Shown: positions 38,649 to 47,686, counted from the first letter of the stretch. The stretch: 64,000 bases of DNA from Tsuneonella rigui (GCF_003958625.1 NZ_RSEL01000014.1:62001-126000), one strand, 5' to 3'. Made by a program: numbers and translations. Notes: generated by a model from the letters alone, not told the origin.

Positions 38649-39551
38649 ATGGCCGCACGCGCATACTGGACCGGACAGATCAGGCTGGCGCTCGTGTCGA
38701 TCCCGGTCGAAGCCTACGCCGCCACCAAGAGCGGCGCCGCGATCCAGTTCCACCAGATCCACGAGCCGAGCGGCAAGCGGATCAACTACGAGAAGGTGGT
38801 TCAAGGCATCGGCCCGGTCGATCGCGACGAGATAGTCAAGGGCTACGAGATCTCGAAGGGCAACTACGTCCTCCTCGACGACGACGAGATCGAGGCGGTC
38901 AAGATCGAGAGCAAGCGCACGCTCGAGCTCGTCCAGTTCGTCGACGCCAACGAGATCGACGTGTTCTACTTCGAGAAGCCCTATTACATCGTGCCTCAAG
39001 ACGAGCTGGCGGAAGAGGCCTTCATCGTGCTGCGCGAGGCGCTGCGCGCGAAGAAGAAGATCGCGCTCGGCCAGCTGTCGGTGCGCGGGCGCGAACAGCT
39101 CGTCAGCCTGAAGCCGTGCGGCAAGGGCATCGTCATGGAGACGCTGCGTTACGAGGACGAGGTCAGGAAAGCGCAAACCTATTTCAAGGACATTCCCGCC
39201 ACCAAGCCGGCGAAGGAGATGCTCGAACTGGCCGGTTCGCTGATCGACCAGAAGAGCGCGCCGTTCGACGCGGGCGAGTTCCACGACCGCTATGTCGATG
39301 CACTCAAGAAGCTGGTCGAGAAGAAGGCCAAGGCCAAGGGCAAGAAGATCATCGAGGAGCCCGACGCCCCCGCGCCGCGCGGCTCCAACGTCATCGACCT
39401 GATGGCCGCGCTGAAGAACTCGGTCAGCGGCAAGGCGGCCAACGATTCCGACGAGAAGAAGCCCGTCAAGAAGGCTTCGGCGAAGAAAGGGACCGCGAAG
39501 AAGGCCGCGCCCAAGAAGGAGTCCGCTCACAAGGCACGGAAGCGCGCCTGA
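38649..39551 (+). CDS. ku: Non-homologous end joining protein Ku
   Basis: Ring-forming DNA-end-binding protein of 300 residues that recruits LigD to double-strand breaks. The core barrel shows MAARAYWTGQIRLALVSIPV, AIQFHQIHEPSGKRINYEKV, DEIVKGYEISKGNYVLLDDD and FYFEKPYYIVPQDELAEEAF. A Lys/Ala-rich C-terminal tail (KKPVKKASAKKGTAKKAAPK) should bind DNA or LigD. The start at 38649 matches other Ku proteins. Its TGA shares a base with the MgtC gene start (TGATG). Confidence 0.97.
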   Translation: MAARAYWTGQIRLALVSIPVEAYAATKSGAAIQFHQIHEPSGKRINYEKVVQGIGPVDRDEIVKGYEISKGNYVLLDDDEIEAVKIESKRTLELVQFVDANEIDVFYFEKPYYIVPQDELAEEAFIVLREALRAKKKIALGQLSVRGREQLVSLKPCGKGIVMETLRYEDEVRKAQTYFKDIPATKPAKEMLELAGSLIDQKSAPFDAGEFHDRYVDALKKLVEKKAKAKGKKIIEEPDAPAPRGSNVIDLMAALKNSVSGKAANDSDEKKPVKKASAKKGTAKKAAPKKESAHKARKRA

Positions 39552-40021
39552 TGGAGCTCAACGAACCGGTTCTCGTCCACTGGGTCGATACCGACGTCCT
39601 GCTGCGGATCGTCGTCGCTGCCGTGCTTGGCCTGCTGCTCGGGCTTGATCGGGAGGTGAAGGGTCGCGCTGCCGGGCTGCGAACCCACGGGCTGATATGC
39701 GTGGCCGCCGCCGCGATGACGGTGTCGATGATCTCGCTCTACAATCAACTCGGCGGCGATGGCGCAGACGTGCTCCGCATCTTCGAGGCGACCGGATCCT
39801 TCATCGGCATCGTCGGCGCCGGGCTGATCGTGTTCAGCAAGGGGCGGGTCAAGAACCTGACCACGGCGGCGCACCTGTGGCTGACCGCCGTCGTGGGTAT
39901 CGCCTGCGGGGCCGGCCAGTGGCCGCTGGTGGCCATGCTGGCGGCGACCTCGATCGTGATGCTGACGATGCTCGGCGTGCTGGCGCGCCGGTACTGGCCT
40001 GACGAGGACTTCACCCAATGA
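39551..40021 (+). CDS. MgtC/SapB family membrane protein
   Basis: A 156-residue inner-membrane protein with four or five hydrophobic helices. The MgtC signature is clear: LLRIVVAAVLGLLLGLDREV, KGRAAGLRTHGLICVAAAAM, GIVGAGLIVFSKGRVKNLTT and AAHLWLTAVVGIACGAGQW. MgtC-type proteins help survival under low magnesium or acid stress and can modulate ATP synthase, but their action is not settled. Its start overlaps the Ku stop and its stop overlaps the ligD start, so it is an integral member of the NHEJ operon, which is unusual. Confidence 0.92.
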   Translation: MELNEPVLVHWVDTDVLLRIVVAAVLGLLLGLDREVKGRAAGLRTHGLICVAAAAMTVSMISLYNQLGGDGADVLRIFEATGSFIGIVGAGLIVFSKGRVKNLTTAAHLWLTAVVGIACGAGQWPLVAMLAATSIVMLTMLGVLARRYWPDEDFTQ

Positions 40022-42585
40022 GCAAGACCCGCGCGAAAGCGGCGGACCCGCTCAAGGAATACAACGCCAAACGCGACTTTAAGAAGACCGCCGAACCTGC
40101 AGGTAAGCGCGCGGCTAGCTCGGCGAGCAAGGAAGGCGGGCGGCTGGTGGTGCAGAAGCACGACGCTACGCGCCTGCACTGGGACTTGCGGCTTGAGGCG
40201 GATGGCGTGTTGAAGTCGTGGGCGGTGACCAAGGGCCCCAGCCCCGATCCCGATATCAAACGCCTCGCGGTGCAGACCGAGGACCATCCGATGTCCTACG
40301 GCGACTTCGAAGGCTCGATCCCCAAGGGCGAGTATGGCGGCGGCACGGTGATGCTGTGGGACCGCGGCACGTGGGAGCCGGTCGAGGGCAAGAGCTGGAA
40401 GGACCTCGCCAAGGGCCACCTCCACTTCCGCTGCGACGGCGAGCGGATGAAGGGCGAATGGCTGCTGATCCGTTTGAAGCGCCGCCCGGGCGAGAAACGC
40501 GACAACTGGCTGCTGCGCAAGATCCAGGACGAATACGCCGAGCCGGGCGACCCGCTGGTCGAACACGCGCTGACCAGCGTGCTCACCGGCCGCTCGATGG
40601 CGGAGATCGCCTCCGATGCCGAAGGTTCGCACTCCTTGAAGGGCAAGCGCGGCGATACCTTCGTCAAGGAGATGGAAAAGGCGGCCAAGCACAACGCCAG
40701 GAAGGCCAAGCCCAAGGCAGCGAAGAAGCCCGGCAAGCCGCCCAGGTTCCGCGAACCGCAGCTCGCCACGCTGGTGGATAGCGTACCGGCGGGAAACCGC
40801 TGGATGCACGAGATCAAATTCGACGGCTACCGCGCGATGATCGCGGCGACGGGCAGCGACGTGCGCGTTTACACCCGCAAGGGGCTAGACTGGTCGGACA
40901 AGTTCGGGCCGCTGGTGCAGGCACTCGCCGAGCTCGACCTCCCGCCGTGCCTGATCGACGGCGAGATCGTGGCCTACGACGCGCAAGGGAATCCCGATTT
41001 CTCCTCGTTGCAGGCGGTGCTCAAGCGCGGGCACGGGTCGCAGAAGGCAAGCGACAACCTCTCGTTCCACGCGTTCGACCTGCTCGAAGTCAACGGCGAG
41101 GATTTGACGCGCCTGCCCAACATCGAGCGCAAGGAGCGGCTCGAGGCGCTGCTCAAGGCCGCGCAGCCGCCGATCCACGTCGCCGACCACGTGATCGGCG
41201 CGGGCGAGAAGCTGTTCAAAACGATGTGCGACGCGGGCCAGGAAGGGATCATCTCGAAGGCGATCGACGCGCCCTATCGTTCGACCCGGAGCAAGAGCTG
41301 GGTGAAGGTCAAGTGCACCCGGCGGCAGGAATTCGTCATCATCGGGTGGAAGAAGTCCGACAAAGCGGGTCGGCCGTTCTCCTCGATCCTGTTGGCGCAG
41401 AACGAGGGCGGCAAGCTGGTCTACAAGGGCAATGTCGGCACCGGGTTCAACCAGGAGACGCTGATGGACCTCGCCGAGCGGTTTGCGAAGCTCAAGACCG
41501 ACAAGGCGCCCGCCGAGGTTGACCGCCCGTCACGCCGCGGGGTCACCTGGATCAAGCCCAAGCTGGTCGCCGAGATCGCCTTCGCCGAGTTCACCGGCCC
41601 CACGAGCGAGAGTGGGGGCGGCAACGTGCGCCATGGCAGCTTCCTCGGCCTGCGCGGCGACAAGAAGGCGGAGGAGGTCGTGCCCGAAGTCGCGCAGGAA
41701 GCGCCCGCAGCGGAGCCGGTGGAAGAGCTGGTCAAGATCTCCAACCGCGACCGGGTGATCTTCCCCGAAAGCGGCGAGACCAAGGGCCAGCTCGCCGACT
41801 ACTATCAGGCGATCGCGCCGCTGATGCTGCCGTGGGCGGCGTTCCGCCCGGTGAGCCTGGTGCGCTGCCCGCAGGGGCGCGGGAAAAAGTGCTTCTTCCA
41901 AAAGCACGACAGCGGGTCGTTCGGCCCCTCGGTCCACCACGTCCCGATCCGCGAGAAGGACGGCGACATGGAGGATTACCTCTATGTCGAGGATGCCGCG
42001 GGCCTGCTCACCTGCGTGCAGATGGGCACGATCGAATTCCACGGCTGGGGCTCGCGCACCGCCGACGTGGAGGCGCCCGACCGGATGGTGATCGACCTCG
42101 ACCCCGACGAAGGCCTCGATTTCGAGGACGTGAAGCGGGCGGCGATCGATTTCCACGACCGGCTCGAGGACCTGGGCCTCGTCAGCTACGCGATGCTCTC
42201 AGGCGGCAAGGGAGTCCATGTGGTCATCCCGCTCACCCCCGGCCATTCGTGGGACCAGCACAAGGACTTCTCCAAGCGCTTCGCCGAGGCGATGGCGATC
42301 GCCGAGCCCGACCGCTTCGTCTCGAACATGAGCAAGGCGAAGCGGGTGGGGAAGATTTTCATCGACTACCTGCGCAACCAGCGCGGCTCGACCGCCGTGC
42401 TGCCCTACTCCGCCCGCGCCCGCGCCGGCGCGCCGGTGGCGGTTCCGGTGACGTGGGACGAGCTACCGGGCTTTCCCTCGGCGCACGAGTTCTCGATTGC
42501 GGACGCCGCCAAGCTGCTGGAGCGGGCGAAAGCCAAGGAGCTGCACGGCTGGGGCTTCGCCGAGCAGTCGCTGCCGGATATCTGA
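40018..42585 (+). CDS. ligD: DNA ligase D
   Basis: Multifunctional ATP-dependent ligase of 855 residues that trims, fills and seals breaks held by Ku. Order PE-Lig-Pol: 3'-phosphoesterase about 40-155 (LVVQKHDATRLHWDLRLE, GSIPKGEYGGG); ligase about 245-555 with adenylated K267 in EIKFDGYR, CLIDGEIVAYD and SWVKVKC; polymerase/primase about 575-850 with metal-binding D693 and D695 in DLDPDEG and SGGKGVHVVIPL. Start ATG overlaps the MgtC stop (ATGA). The operon ends at the palindromic repeats beginning at 42604. Confidence 0.97.
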   Translation: MSKTRAKAADPLKEYNAKRDFKKTAEPAGKRAASSASKEGGRLVVQKHDATRLHWDLRLEADGVLKSWAVTKGPSPDPDIKRLAVQTEDHPMSYGDFEGSIPKGEYGGGTVMLWDRGTWEPVEGKSWKDLAKGHLHFRCDGERMKGEWLLIRLKRRPGEKRDNWLLRKIQDEYAEPGDPLVEHALTSVLTGRSMAEIASDAEGSHSLKGKRGDTFVKEMEKAAKHNARKAKPKAAKKPGKPPRFREPQLATLVDSVPAGNRWMHEIKFDGYRAMIAATGSDVRVYTRKGLDWSDKFGPLVQALAELDLPPCLIDGEIVAYDAQGNPDFSSLQAVLKRGHGSQKASDNLSFHAFDLLEVNGEDLTRLPNIERKERLEALLKAAQPPIHVADHVIGAGEKLFKTMCDAGQEGIISKAIDAPYRSTRSKSWVKVKCTRRQEFVIIGWKKSDKAGRPFSSILLAQNEGGKLVYKGNVGTGFNQETLMDLAERFAKLKTDKAPAEVDRPSRRGVTWIKPKLVAEIAFAEFTGPTSESGGGNVRHGSFLGLRGDKKAEEVVPEVAQEAPAAEPVEELVKISNRDRVIFPESGETKGQLADYYQAIAPLMLPWAAFRPVSLVRCPQGRGKKCFFQKHDSGSFGPSVHHVPIREKDGDMEDYLYVEDAAGLLTCVQMGTIEFHGWGSRTADVEAPDRMVIDLDPDEGLDFEDVKRAAIDFHDRLEDLGLVSYAMLSGGKGVHVVIPLTPGHSWDQHKDFSKRFAEAMAIAEPDRFVSNMSKAKRVGKIFIDYLRNQRGSTAVLPYSARARAGAPVAVPVTWDELPGFPSAHEFSIADAAKLLERAKAKELHGWGFAEQSLPDI

Positions 42586-42603
42586 CCCAGCCCCACAACC
42601 AAC

Positions 42604-42688
42604 CGTCACCCCGGACTTGATCCGGGGTGGTGCTGCCTTTGCGACATCGGCAAGAAAAGCACTGGCCCGGATCAAGTCCGGGCTGACG
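42604..42688. repeat. Palindromic repeat doublet (REP/BIME-like), locus 1
   Basis: Two copies of a palindromic element centred on CCCGGACTTGATCCGGG lie in opposite orientation: 42604-42634 and 42658-42688. The outer parts (CGTCACC and AGCACTGG/ TGACG) are also complementary, so the whole can fold as one long hairpin or two small ones. The 36 bases 42604-42639 recur identically at 44416-44451. It sits between the convergent ligD and SDR genes. Confidence 0.85.
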
Positions 42689-42716
42689 AAGAGTGTTAGC
42701 TAAGGCCCTTGGGGTG

Positions 42717-43505
42717 TCAGCTGAGACCCTTCGCAAAATCCATCCGCCCTGCATCTCCCACCGAGCTGCCGCCATCGACGTCTAGGATCGTGCCGGTGAT
42801 GTAAGTCGCCGCCGGCGAACACAGGAACGCCGCGGCATCGGCGATCTCCTCGATCTCTCCCCAGCGCTTCAAAGGGATGCGCGCCTCGCTCGCCTCGCGC
42901 ATGCCGGGCGGGGAGAGGCGCTCCATGCCCTCGGTCCCGGCGATCGGCCCGGGCGAGATTCCGTTGACGCGCACGTCCGGCCCCCACTCGATGGCGAGGG
43001 TGCGAACCACTTGGTTGACCCCCGCTTTCGCCGCGCAGGCGTGGATCTGCAGCGCCATCGCCTGGTCCGCCTGCCCGGCGGTGATCGCGATCAGTGAGGC
43101 GCCGGGCCGGTTGAGCAGGTCATGACACGCGCGCAGCGTGTTGAAGGTGCCGAGGAGGTCGATGTCGACCACCGTCTTGAACGCGTTGGCCGACATGCCG
43201 AGCGCGGGCGCCAGGAAATTGCCCGCCGCGCCGGCGACGACGATGTCGAGCGGCCCGAAGTCGCCCGCGGTCTGTTCCAGCGCAGCGCGGATCGCGGCGA
43301 AATCGCGCACGTCGGCCGACAGCCCCAGCGCGTCTGGACCGATCGCTCCAGCGGCCCGCGCCGCTTTGTCCGGATCGCGCCCGCACACTGCGACCTTGGC
43401 GCCCAATTGCGCGATCCGCTTGGCGATGCCGAGGTTGATCCCGCTGGTCCCGCCGGCGACGAACGCCACCTTGCCCTCGAGCAGCCCGTCCCGGAATGTC
43501 GTCAT
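42717..43505 (-). CDS. SDR family oxidoreductase, 2,4-dienoyl-CoA reductase-like
   Basis: Rossmann-fold short-chain dehydrogenase of 262 residues. NADP-binding loop GGTSGINLGIAKRIAQLG with CGRDPDKAARA, then IVVAGAAGNFLAPALGMSA and ITAGQADQAMALQIHACAAK. The usual Tyr-x-x-x-Lys is altered: the site reads HACAAKAG, as in peroxisomal-type 2,4-dienoyl-CoA reductases, which the end NGISPGPIAGTEGMERL also resembles. It would reduce dienoyl-CoA intermediates of unsaturated fatty acid breakdown. ATG 43505 is preferred over 43511 because of spacing to GGGAGAG. Divergent from the next SDR by 58 bases. Confidence 0.85.
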   Translation of the reverse strand: MTTFRDGLLEGKVAFVAGGTSGINLGIAKRIAQLGAKVAVCGRDPDKAARAAGAIGPDALGLSADVRDFAAIRAALEQTAGDFGPLDIVVAGAAGNFLAPALGMSANAFKTVVDIDLLGTFNTLRACHDLLNRPGASLIAITAGQADQAMALQIHACAAKAGVNQVVRTLAIEWGPDVRVNGISPGPIAGTEGMERLSPPGMREASEARIPLKRWGEIEEIADAAAFLCSPAATYITGTILDVDGGSSVGDAGRMDFAKGLS

Positions 43506-43563
43506 CGGCATCTCTCCCTTGCGCGCGCCCGGCGGCAGCGTAGCCTGCCCAGAGGAGGATGCA

Positions 43564-44313
43564 ATGACGCCCGATCCGCTGTTCGATTTCACCGGCAAGG
43601 TCGCCCTGGTCACCGGCGGCAGCCGCGGCTTGGGGCGCGAGATGGTGCTCGCGCTCGCCCAGCGCGGCGCGGACGTGGTGATCGCCAGCCGCAAGCAGGA
43701 CGCCTGCGACATAGTGGCGGAGGAAGTGAGCACGATGGGCCGCCGCGCGCTCGCCCATGCCGCGCACTGCGGGCGATGGGGCGAGATCGATGCGCTGATC
43801 GAGGCGGCCTACGGCGAATTCGGCCGGGTCGATATCCTCATCAACAACGCCGGCATGGGACCGGCAATGCCGAGCCACGAGGTGTCCGAGGCGCTGTTCG
43901 ACAGCGTGCTCAACCTCAATTTCAAAGGCCCGTTTCGCCTCGCCAGCCAGGTCGCGCACCGCATGGCGCAAGGCGATGGCGGCGTCATCGTCAACGTCAG
44001 CAGCACCGCCTCGCTGCGGGCGATCCCGCAGGTCGTGCCCTATGCCGGGGCCAAGGCCGCGGTGAACGCGATGACCGTCAGCCTCGCCGCCGAGTACGCG
44101 CCCAAGGTCCGGGTCAATGCGCTCATCCCCGGTCCCTTCCTGACCGACATCGCCAACGCCTGGAGCGAGGACGCGCGGCGTGAGCAGCCCGTAGCGCTCG
44201 GCCGTCCGGGCGAACCGGCGGAGATCGTCACCGCCGCGCTGATGCTGGCGAGTCCGGCGTCGAGCTACACCACCGGTGCGCTGGTGCAGGTCGATGGAGG
44301 GCCGCGATACTAA
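43564..44313 (+). CDS. SDR family oxidoreductase
   Basis: Classical short-chain dehydrogenase of 249 residues: cofactor loop TGGSRGLGREMVLALAQRGA, NNAGMG, catalytic Ser in VNVSSTAS and YAGAKAAVNAM with the Tyr-x-x-x-Lys pair, then IPGPFLTDI. The Arg after the second strand (ASRKQD) suggests NADP(H). The substrate is unknown; neighbours point to acyl-CoA metabolism. GAGGAGG lies about six bases before ATG 43564. A strong hairpin begins at the base after its stop. Confidence 0.92.
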   Translation: MTPDPLFDFTGKVALVTGGSRGLGREMVLALAQRGADVVIASRKQDACDIVAEEVSTMGRRALAHAAHCGRWGEIDALIEAAYGEFGRVDILINNAGMGPAMPSHEVSEALFDSVLNLNFKGPFRLASQVAHRMAQGDGGVIVNVSSTASLRAIPQVVPYAGAKAAVNAMTVSLAAEYAPKVRVNALIPGPFLTDIANAWSEDARREQPVALGRPGEPAEIVTAALMLASPASSYTTGALVQVDGGPRY

Positions 44314-44338
44314 CCCCACAAAGTAGTACTTTGCGGGG
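44314..44338 (+). terminator. Hairpin directly after the SDR stop codon
   Basis: CCCCACAAAGTA (44314-44325) and TACTTTGCGGGG (44327-44338) pair with one A-C mismatch and a small loop. It begins at the base after TAA. There is no T-tract, so it may protect the mRNA 3' end or act with Rho rather than be a classical terminator. Confidence 0.5.
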
Positions 44339-44355
44339 ACCCCGGACGAAGGAAA

Positions 44356-44451
44356 AGCACCGCCCCCGGATCAAGTCCGGGGCGACGGAGAACATAGGGC
44401 AGCAATCGCACTCAACGTCACCCCGGACTTGATCCGGGGTGGTGCTGCCTT
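44356..44451. repeat. Palindromic repeat doublet (REP/BIME-like), locus 2
   Basis: The same palindrome as at 42604, again in two opposed copies (44356-44387 and 44416-44451), here in the reverse arrangement. 44416-44451 is identical to 42604-42639 over 36 bases. It lies between the convergent SDR and acyl-CoA dehydrogenase genes. The two doublets flank the SDR pair. Confidence 0.85.
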
Positions 44452-44456
44452 CCTGC

Positions 44457-45620
44457 CTACATCGACCGCGCGATCAGCATCTTCATGATCTCGTTCGAGC
44501 CGCCGAAAATCCGCGTGATGCGGCTGTCGCGGAACATCTTCGCGATGGGATACTCGTTGATGTAGCCCCAGCCGCCGTGGAACTGCAGGCACTTGTCGAC
44601 CACTTCGCCCTGCAGCTCGGTCAGCCAGTACTTCGCCATCGAGGCGGTGGTGACGTCCAATTCGCCGCGAAGCAGCTTGGCGATGCAGTCGTTGACGAAC
44701 ACCTTGGCCGCGGTGCCGCGCGCCTTCAGATCGGCGAGCACGAACTGGGTGTTCTGGAAGTCCCAGATGGTCTTGCCGAACGCCTTGCGCTGCTTGACGT
44801 ATTCGACGGTGGTATCGAGCGCTTTCTCGATGGTCATCATCGCGCCGATCGCGATTGACAGTCGCTCCTGCGGCAGCTCGCCCATGAGCTGGTAGAAGCC
44901 CTTGCCCTCGACCCCGCCGAGCACGCTATCGGCGGGCAAGTACACGTCGTCGAAGAACAGCTCGCTGGTGTCGGCGGCGTCCTGGCCGATCTTGTCGAGC
45001 TTCTTGCCGCGCCGGAACCCCTCGGCCCCGTCGGTCTCGAGGCACATCAGGCTGATCCCCTTGTGCCCCTCGGTGGGATCGGTCTTGGCGACGACGATGA
45101 TGAAGTTGGCGAGCTGCCCACTGGAGATGAAGGTCTTGGCGCCATTTAGGCGGTAGCCGTTGCCGTCCTTGGTGGCGGTGGTGGTGATGGCCTGAAGGTC
45201 CGAACCGACGCCCGGCTCGGTCATCGCGATCGCGCTGATCATCTCGCCGGAGACCAGCTTGGGCAGCCATTTCTTCTTCTGCTCCTCGGTCCCGTGACGG
45301 ACGAGGTAGGGCAGGATGATGCAGTTGTGTAAGCTGGAGGCGAACCCGTCGACGCCCTTCTCGGCCTGCTGGTCGAGCAGCACGAGATCGTGGCGGAAGT
45401 CGCCGCCGTGGCCTCCGTATTCGACCGGCACCGTCATTCCGAGCAGGCCCGCCTGACCGGCCTCTTCCCAGAACGCGCGTTCGACCATCCCGTCCTCGCG
45501 CCACTTCTCCACCCGCTTCTGCGGCGCATGCTGTTCGAAGAACTTGCCCACCGCGTCGCGGAACACGGCGATCTCCTCGTCCTGCATGAACTCGGGATCG
45601 GGAACGTCGATGACGGGCAT
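44457..45620 (-). CDS. Acyl-CoA dehydrogenase
   Basis: FAD-dependent acyl-CoA dehydrogenase of 387 residues, first step of beta-oxidation. Motifs: FGKFFEQHAP-like VGKFFEQHAPQKRVEKW, TVPVEYGGHGGDF, AIAMTEPGVGSDLQAI, NGAKTFISSGQLANFIIVVA and the C-terminal FHGGWGYINEYPIAKMFRD with RITRIFGGSNEIM. Chain-length preference cannot be told. The longer upstream frame to 46622 is the shadow of the hydrolase gene on the other strand. It is divergent from that hydrolase; a candidate operator (45690-45705) lies between. Confidence 0.95.
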   Translation of the reverse strand: MPVIDVPDPEFMQDEEIAVFRDAVGKFFEQHAPQKRVEKWREDGMVERAFWEEAGQAGLLGMTVPVEYGGHGGDFRHDLVLLDQQAEKGVDGFASSLHNCIILPYLVRHGTEEQKKKWLPKLVSGEMISAIAMTEPGVGSDLQAITTTATKDGNGYRLNGAKTFISSGQLANFIIVVAKTDPTEGHKGISLMCLETDGAEGFRRGKKLDKIGQDAADTSELFFDDVYLPADSVLGGVEGKGFYQLMGELPQERLSIAIGAMMTIEKALDTTVEYVKQRKAFGKTIWDFQNTQFVLADLKARGTAAKVFVNDCIAKLLRGELDVTTASMAKYWLTELQGEVVDKCLQFHGGWGYINEYPIAKMFRDSRITRIFGGSNEIMKMLIARSM

Positions 45621-45689
45621 GGGGAGGTCCTCTCGTTGATTCTTGTGTTGGCCCGAGCGTATCAGCCGGGTAGCGATCCGCAACCGAAT

Positions 45690-45705
45690 TTTCCGCTTAC
45701 GTAAA
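45690..45705. promoter_or_regulatory. Palindromic operator candidate, TTTCCGCTTACGTAAA
   Basis: In reverse complement this reads TTTACGTAAGCGGAAA, sharing TTTACGT-N3-CG with the sites at 22419 and 50121. It lies nine bases before the hydrolase ATG and 70 bases before the divergent acyl-CoA dehydrogenase start, so a bound repressor could block the hydrolase and affect both. Confidence 0.45.
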
Positions 45706-45713
45706 GGGCAACG

Positions 45714-46589
45714 ATGATCGAGCAGGGCCCCACTTCGCAGAGTTACATCAGCCAGCGCACGCGGCTGCACTACGCCGATTGGGGCAACCCCGACGCGCCG
45801 CCGCTGATCCTGCTCCACGGCGGGCGCGATCATTGCCGCAATTGGGACTGGACCGCGCAGGCGCTGCGCGACGAGTGGCACGTAATCTGCCCCGACCTGC
45901 GCGGCCACGGCGACAGCGAGTGGAACAACAACGGCGTCTACAACACGATGGGGTACGTCTACGACGTCGCCCAGCTCGTCCACCAATTGGGCCTCGCACC
46001 GGTGACGATCGTCGCGCATTCGCTGGGCGGCAATATCTCGACCCGCTACACCGGGCTCTATCCCGACAACGTCCGCCGGCTGGTCACCATCGAGGGCCTC
46101 GGCCCCAGCCCCAAGATGATCGAGCAGCGCCGCCAGCGCCCCTACGGCGACCAGTGGACCAGTTGGATCGACAAGAAGCGCGAGGCCTCGTCGCGCTCGG
46201 TGCGCAAGTACGCGACCTTTGAGGACTGCCTCGCGCGGATGCGGGAGGCGAACAGTTACCTCTCGGCCGAACAGGCCCGGCACCTCACGCTGCACGCAGT
46301 CATGCGCAACGAGGACGGCACCTTCAGCTGGAAGTTCGACCCCCACCTCCACGCCTGGCCGCCCGAGGACGTGCCGACCAAGGGGCAGCAGGCGCTGTGG
46401 GGCGCGATCACCTGCCCGACGCTGATGATCTACGGCGCGGACTCGTGGGCTTCGAACCCCGAAAAGGACGGGCGGTTGCAGTACTTTGGGCCTAACGTGA
46501 AGGTCAGCGAATATGAGCGCGCCGGCCACTGGGTGCACCACGACCGGTTCGAGGATTTCATCACCGAGGTGCGGGAGTTCATCTCTTAG
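45714..46589 (+). CDS. Alpha/beta hydrolase
   Basis: Alpha/beta-hydrolase of 291 residues. Oxyanion region LLHGGRDHCRNWDW, nucleophile Ser in VAHSLGGNIS, and the family pattern CPDLRGHGDSEW; the catalytic His is in AGHWVHHDRF. No signal peptide, so cytoplasmic. It could be an acyl-CoA thioesterase or an ester/lactone hydrolase acting on the product of the Baeyer-Villiger-type enzyme that shares the operator motif, which is a speculative link. Confidence 0.9.
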   Translation: MIEQGPTSQSYISQRTRLHYADWGNPDAPPLILLHGGRDHCRNWDWTAQALRDEWHVICPDLRGHGDSEWNNNGVYNTMGYVYDVAQLVHQLGLAPVTIVAHSLGGNISTRYTGLYPDNVRRLVTIEGLGPSPKMIEQRRQRPYGDQWTSWIDKKREASSRSVRKYATFEDCLARMREANSYLSAEQARHLTLHAVMRNEDGTFSWKFDPHLHAWPPEDVPTKGQQALWGAITCPTLMIYGADSWASNPEKDGRLQYFGPNVKVSEYERAGHWVHHDRFEDFITEVREFIS

Positions 46590-46672
46590 TTGAGCTTCCC
46601 TTCGGGTTGATTTAGGTTGCAAAAGCGGGCCGGCTCTCCAAGTTTCGCCTTACCGCGGCGGAGAGACCCTGC

Positions 46673-47686
46673 TTGGAAAGTTCAATCGCTGACACCGCGG
46701 ATTCCGCCGTGGGGCAAATCACCTTTCGCCAGCTTGCCGACGCCATGCCGCAGATGGTCTGGTCGACGCTGCCCGATGGTGCGCACGACTACTACAATGC
46801 GCAGTGGTACGCGTTCACGGGCGTAGAGCCGGGGTCGACCGATGGCGACGGCTGGAACGGAATGTTTCATCCCGACGACCAGCCGCGCGCATGGAAAGCG
46901 TGGAGCCGCAGCCTCGCGACCGGCGAGCCATACGAGATCGAGTACCGCCTGCGGCATCATTCGGGGGAATACCGCTGGACGTTGGGCCGCGCCTTGCCCG
47001 TCCGAGACGAGGGCGGCAGGATCATTCGCTGGGTCGGGACTTGCACCGATATCGACGAGCACAAGCGGACAGCCGAGCAGAACGAGATCCTCAGCCGAGA
47101 GCTCAGCCATCGGATCAAGAACATCTTTGCGGTGGTGAACGGGCTCATCGCACTTACCGCTCGGCAATTCCCGGCGATCAAGCCGCTCTCGGCACAGCTG
47201 CAGGGACGGATCGCATCATTGGGCAGGGCACACGACTATGCCCGACCACATAGCGACCGCAGCGCACCGCATCCCGGGCCGCAGACCCTCAAGGCTTTGC
47301 TAAAGCAAATTCTCAGCCCCTACCCCGCGATCGACGAGGGGCGGCTGGCGATCTCCGGCGACGATCTCAAAGTGGATGATCGCGGTGCTACCCCGATCGC
47401 TCTGGTGATCCACGAACTGGCGACCAACTCAGCAAAATATGGAGCGCTGTCGGTTCCGGAGGGACGGATAGAGCTGAATGTCTCGGTCGATAGCCAAGTA
47501 CGGATCCAGTGGCAGGAGCGAGGTGGCCCACCCATCGCCTGCGAGCCCAAGGAATTCGGCTTTGGGACGAGGCTGTCCGAAATCAGCATCGAACAGCAGC
47601 TCGGTGGCAAGATCGAGCGCTCGTGGGACCGCGACGGTCTTACCGTTCAGATCGATGTCGCGAGGGACCGCCTGAGCCGCGGCTGA
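46673..47686 (+). CDS. PAS sensor histidine kinase of the HWE family
   Basis: Soluble sensor kinase of 337 residues. One PAS domain (about 20-130; DAMPQMVWSTLPDGAHDYYN, FHPDDQPRAW, YRLRHHSGEYRW) is followed by an HWE/HisKA_2-type kinase with H146 in SRELSHRIKNIFAVVNGLIA and N-box LVIHELATNSAKYGALS. There are no membrane segments. The start is TTG 46673, preceded by GGAGAG. Such kinases often feed the PhyR-EcfG general stress pathway in sphingomonads. The receiver gene on the other strand ends at the very next base. The pair seems less GC-rich than its surroundings. Confidence 0.9.
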   Translation: MESSIADTADSAVGQITFRQLADAMPQMVWSTLPDGAHDYYNAQWYAFTGVEPGSTDGDGWNGMFHPDDQPRAWKAWSRSLATGEPYEIEYRLRHHSGEYRWTLGRALPVRDEGGRIIRWVGTCTDIDEHKRTAEQNEILSRELSHRIKNIFAVVNGLIALTARQFPAIKPLSAQLQGRIASLGRAHDYARPHSDRSAPHPGPQTLKALLKQILSPYPAIDEGRLAISGDDLKVDDRGATPIALVIHELATNSAKYGALSVPEGRIELNVSVDSQVRIQWQERGGPPIACEPKEFGFGTRLSEISIEQQLGGKIERSWDRDGLTVQIDVARDRLSRG

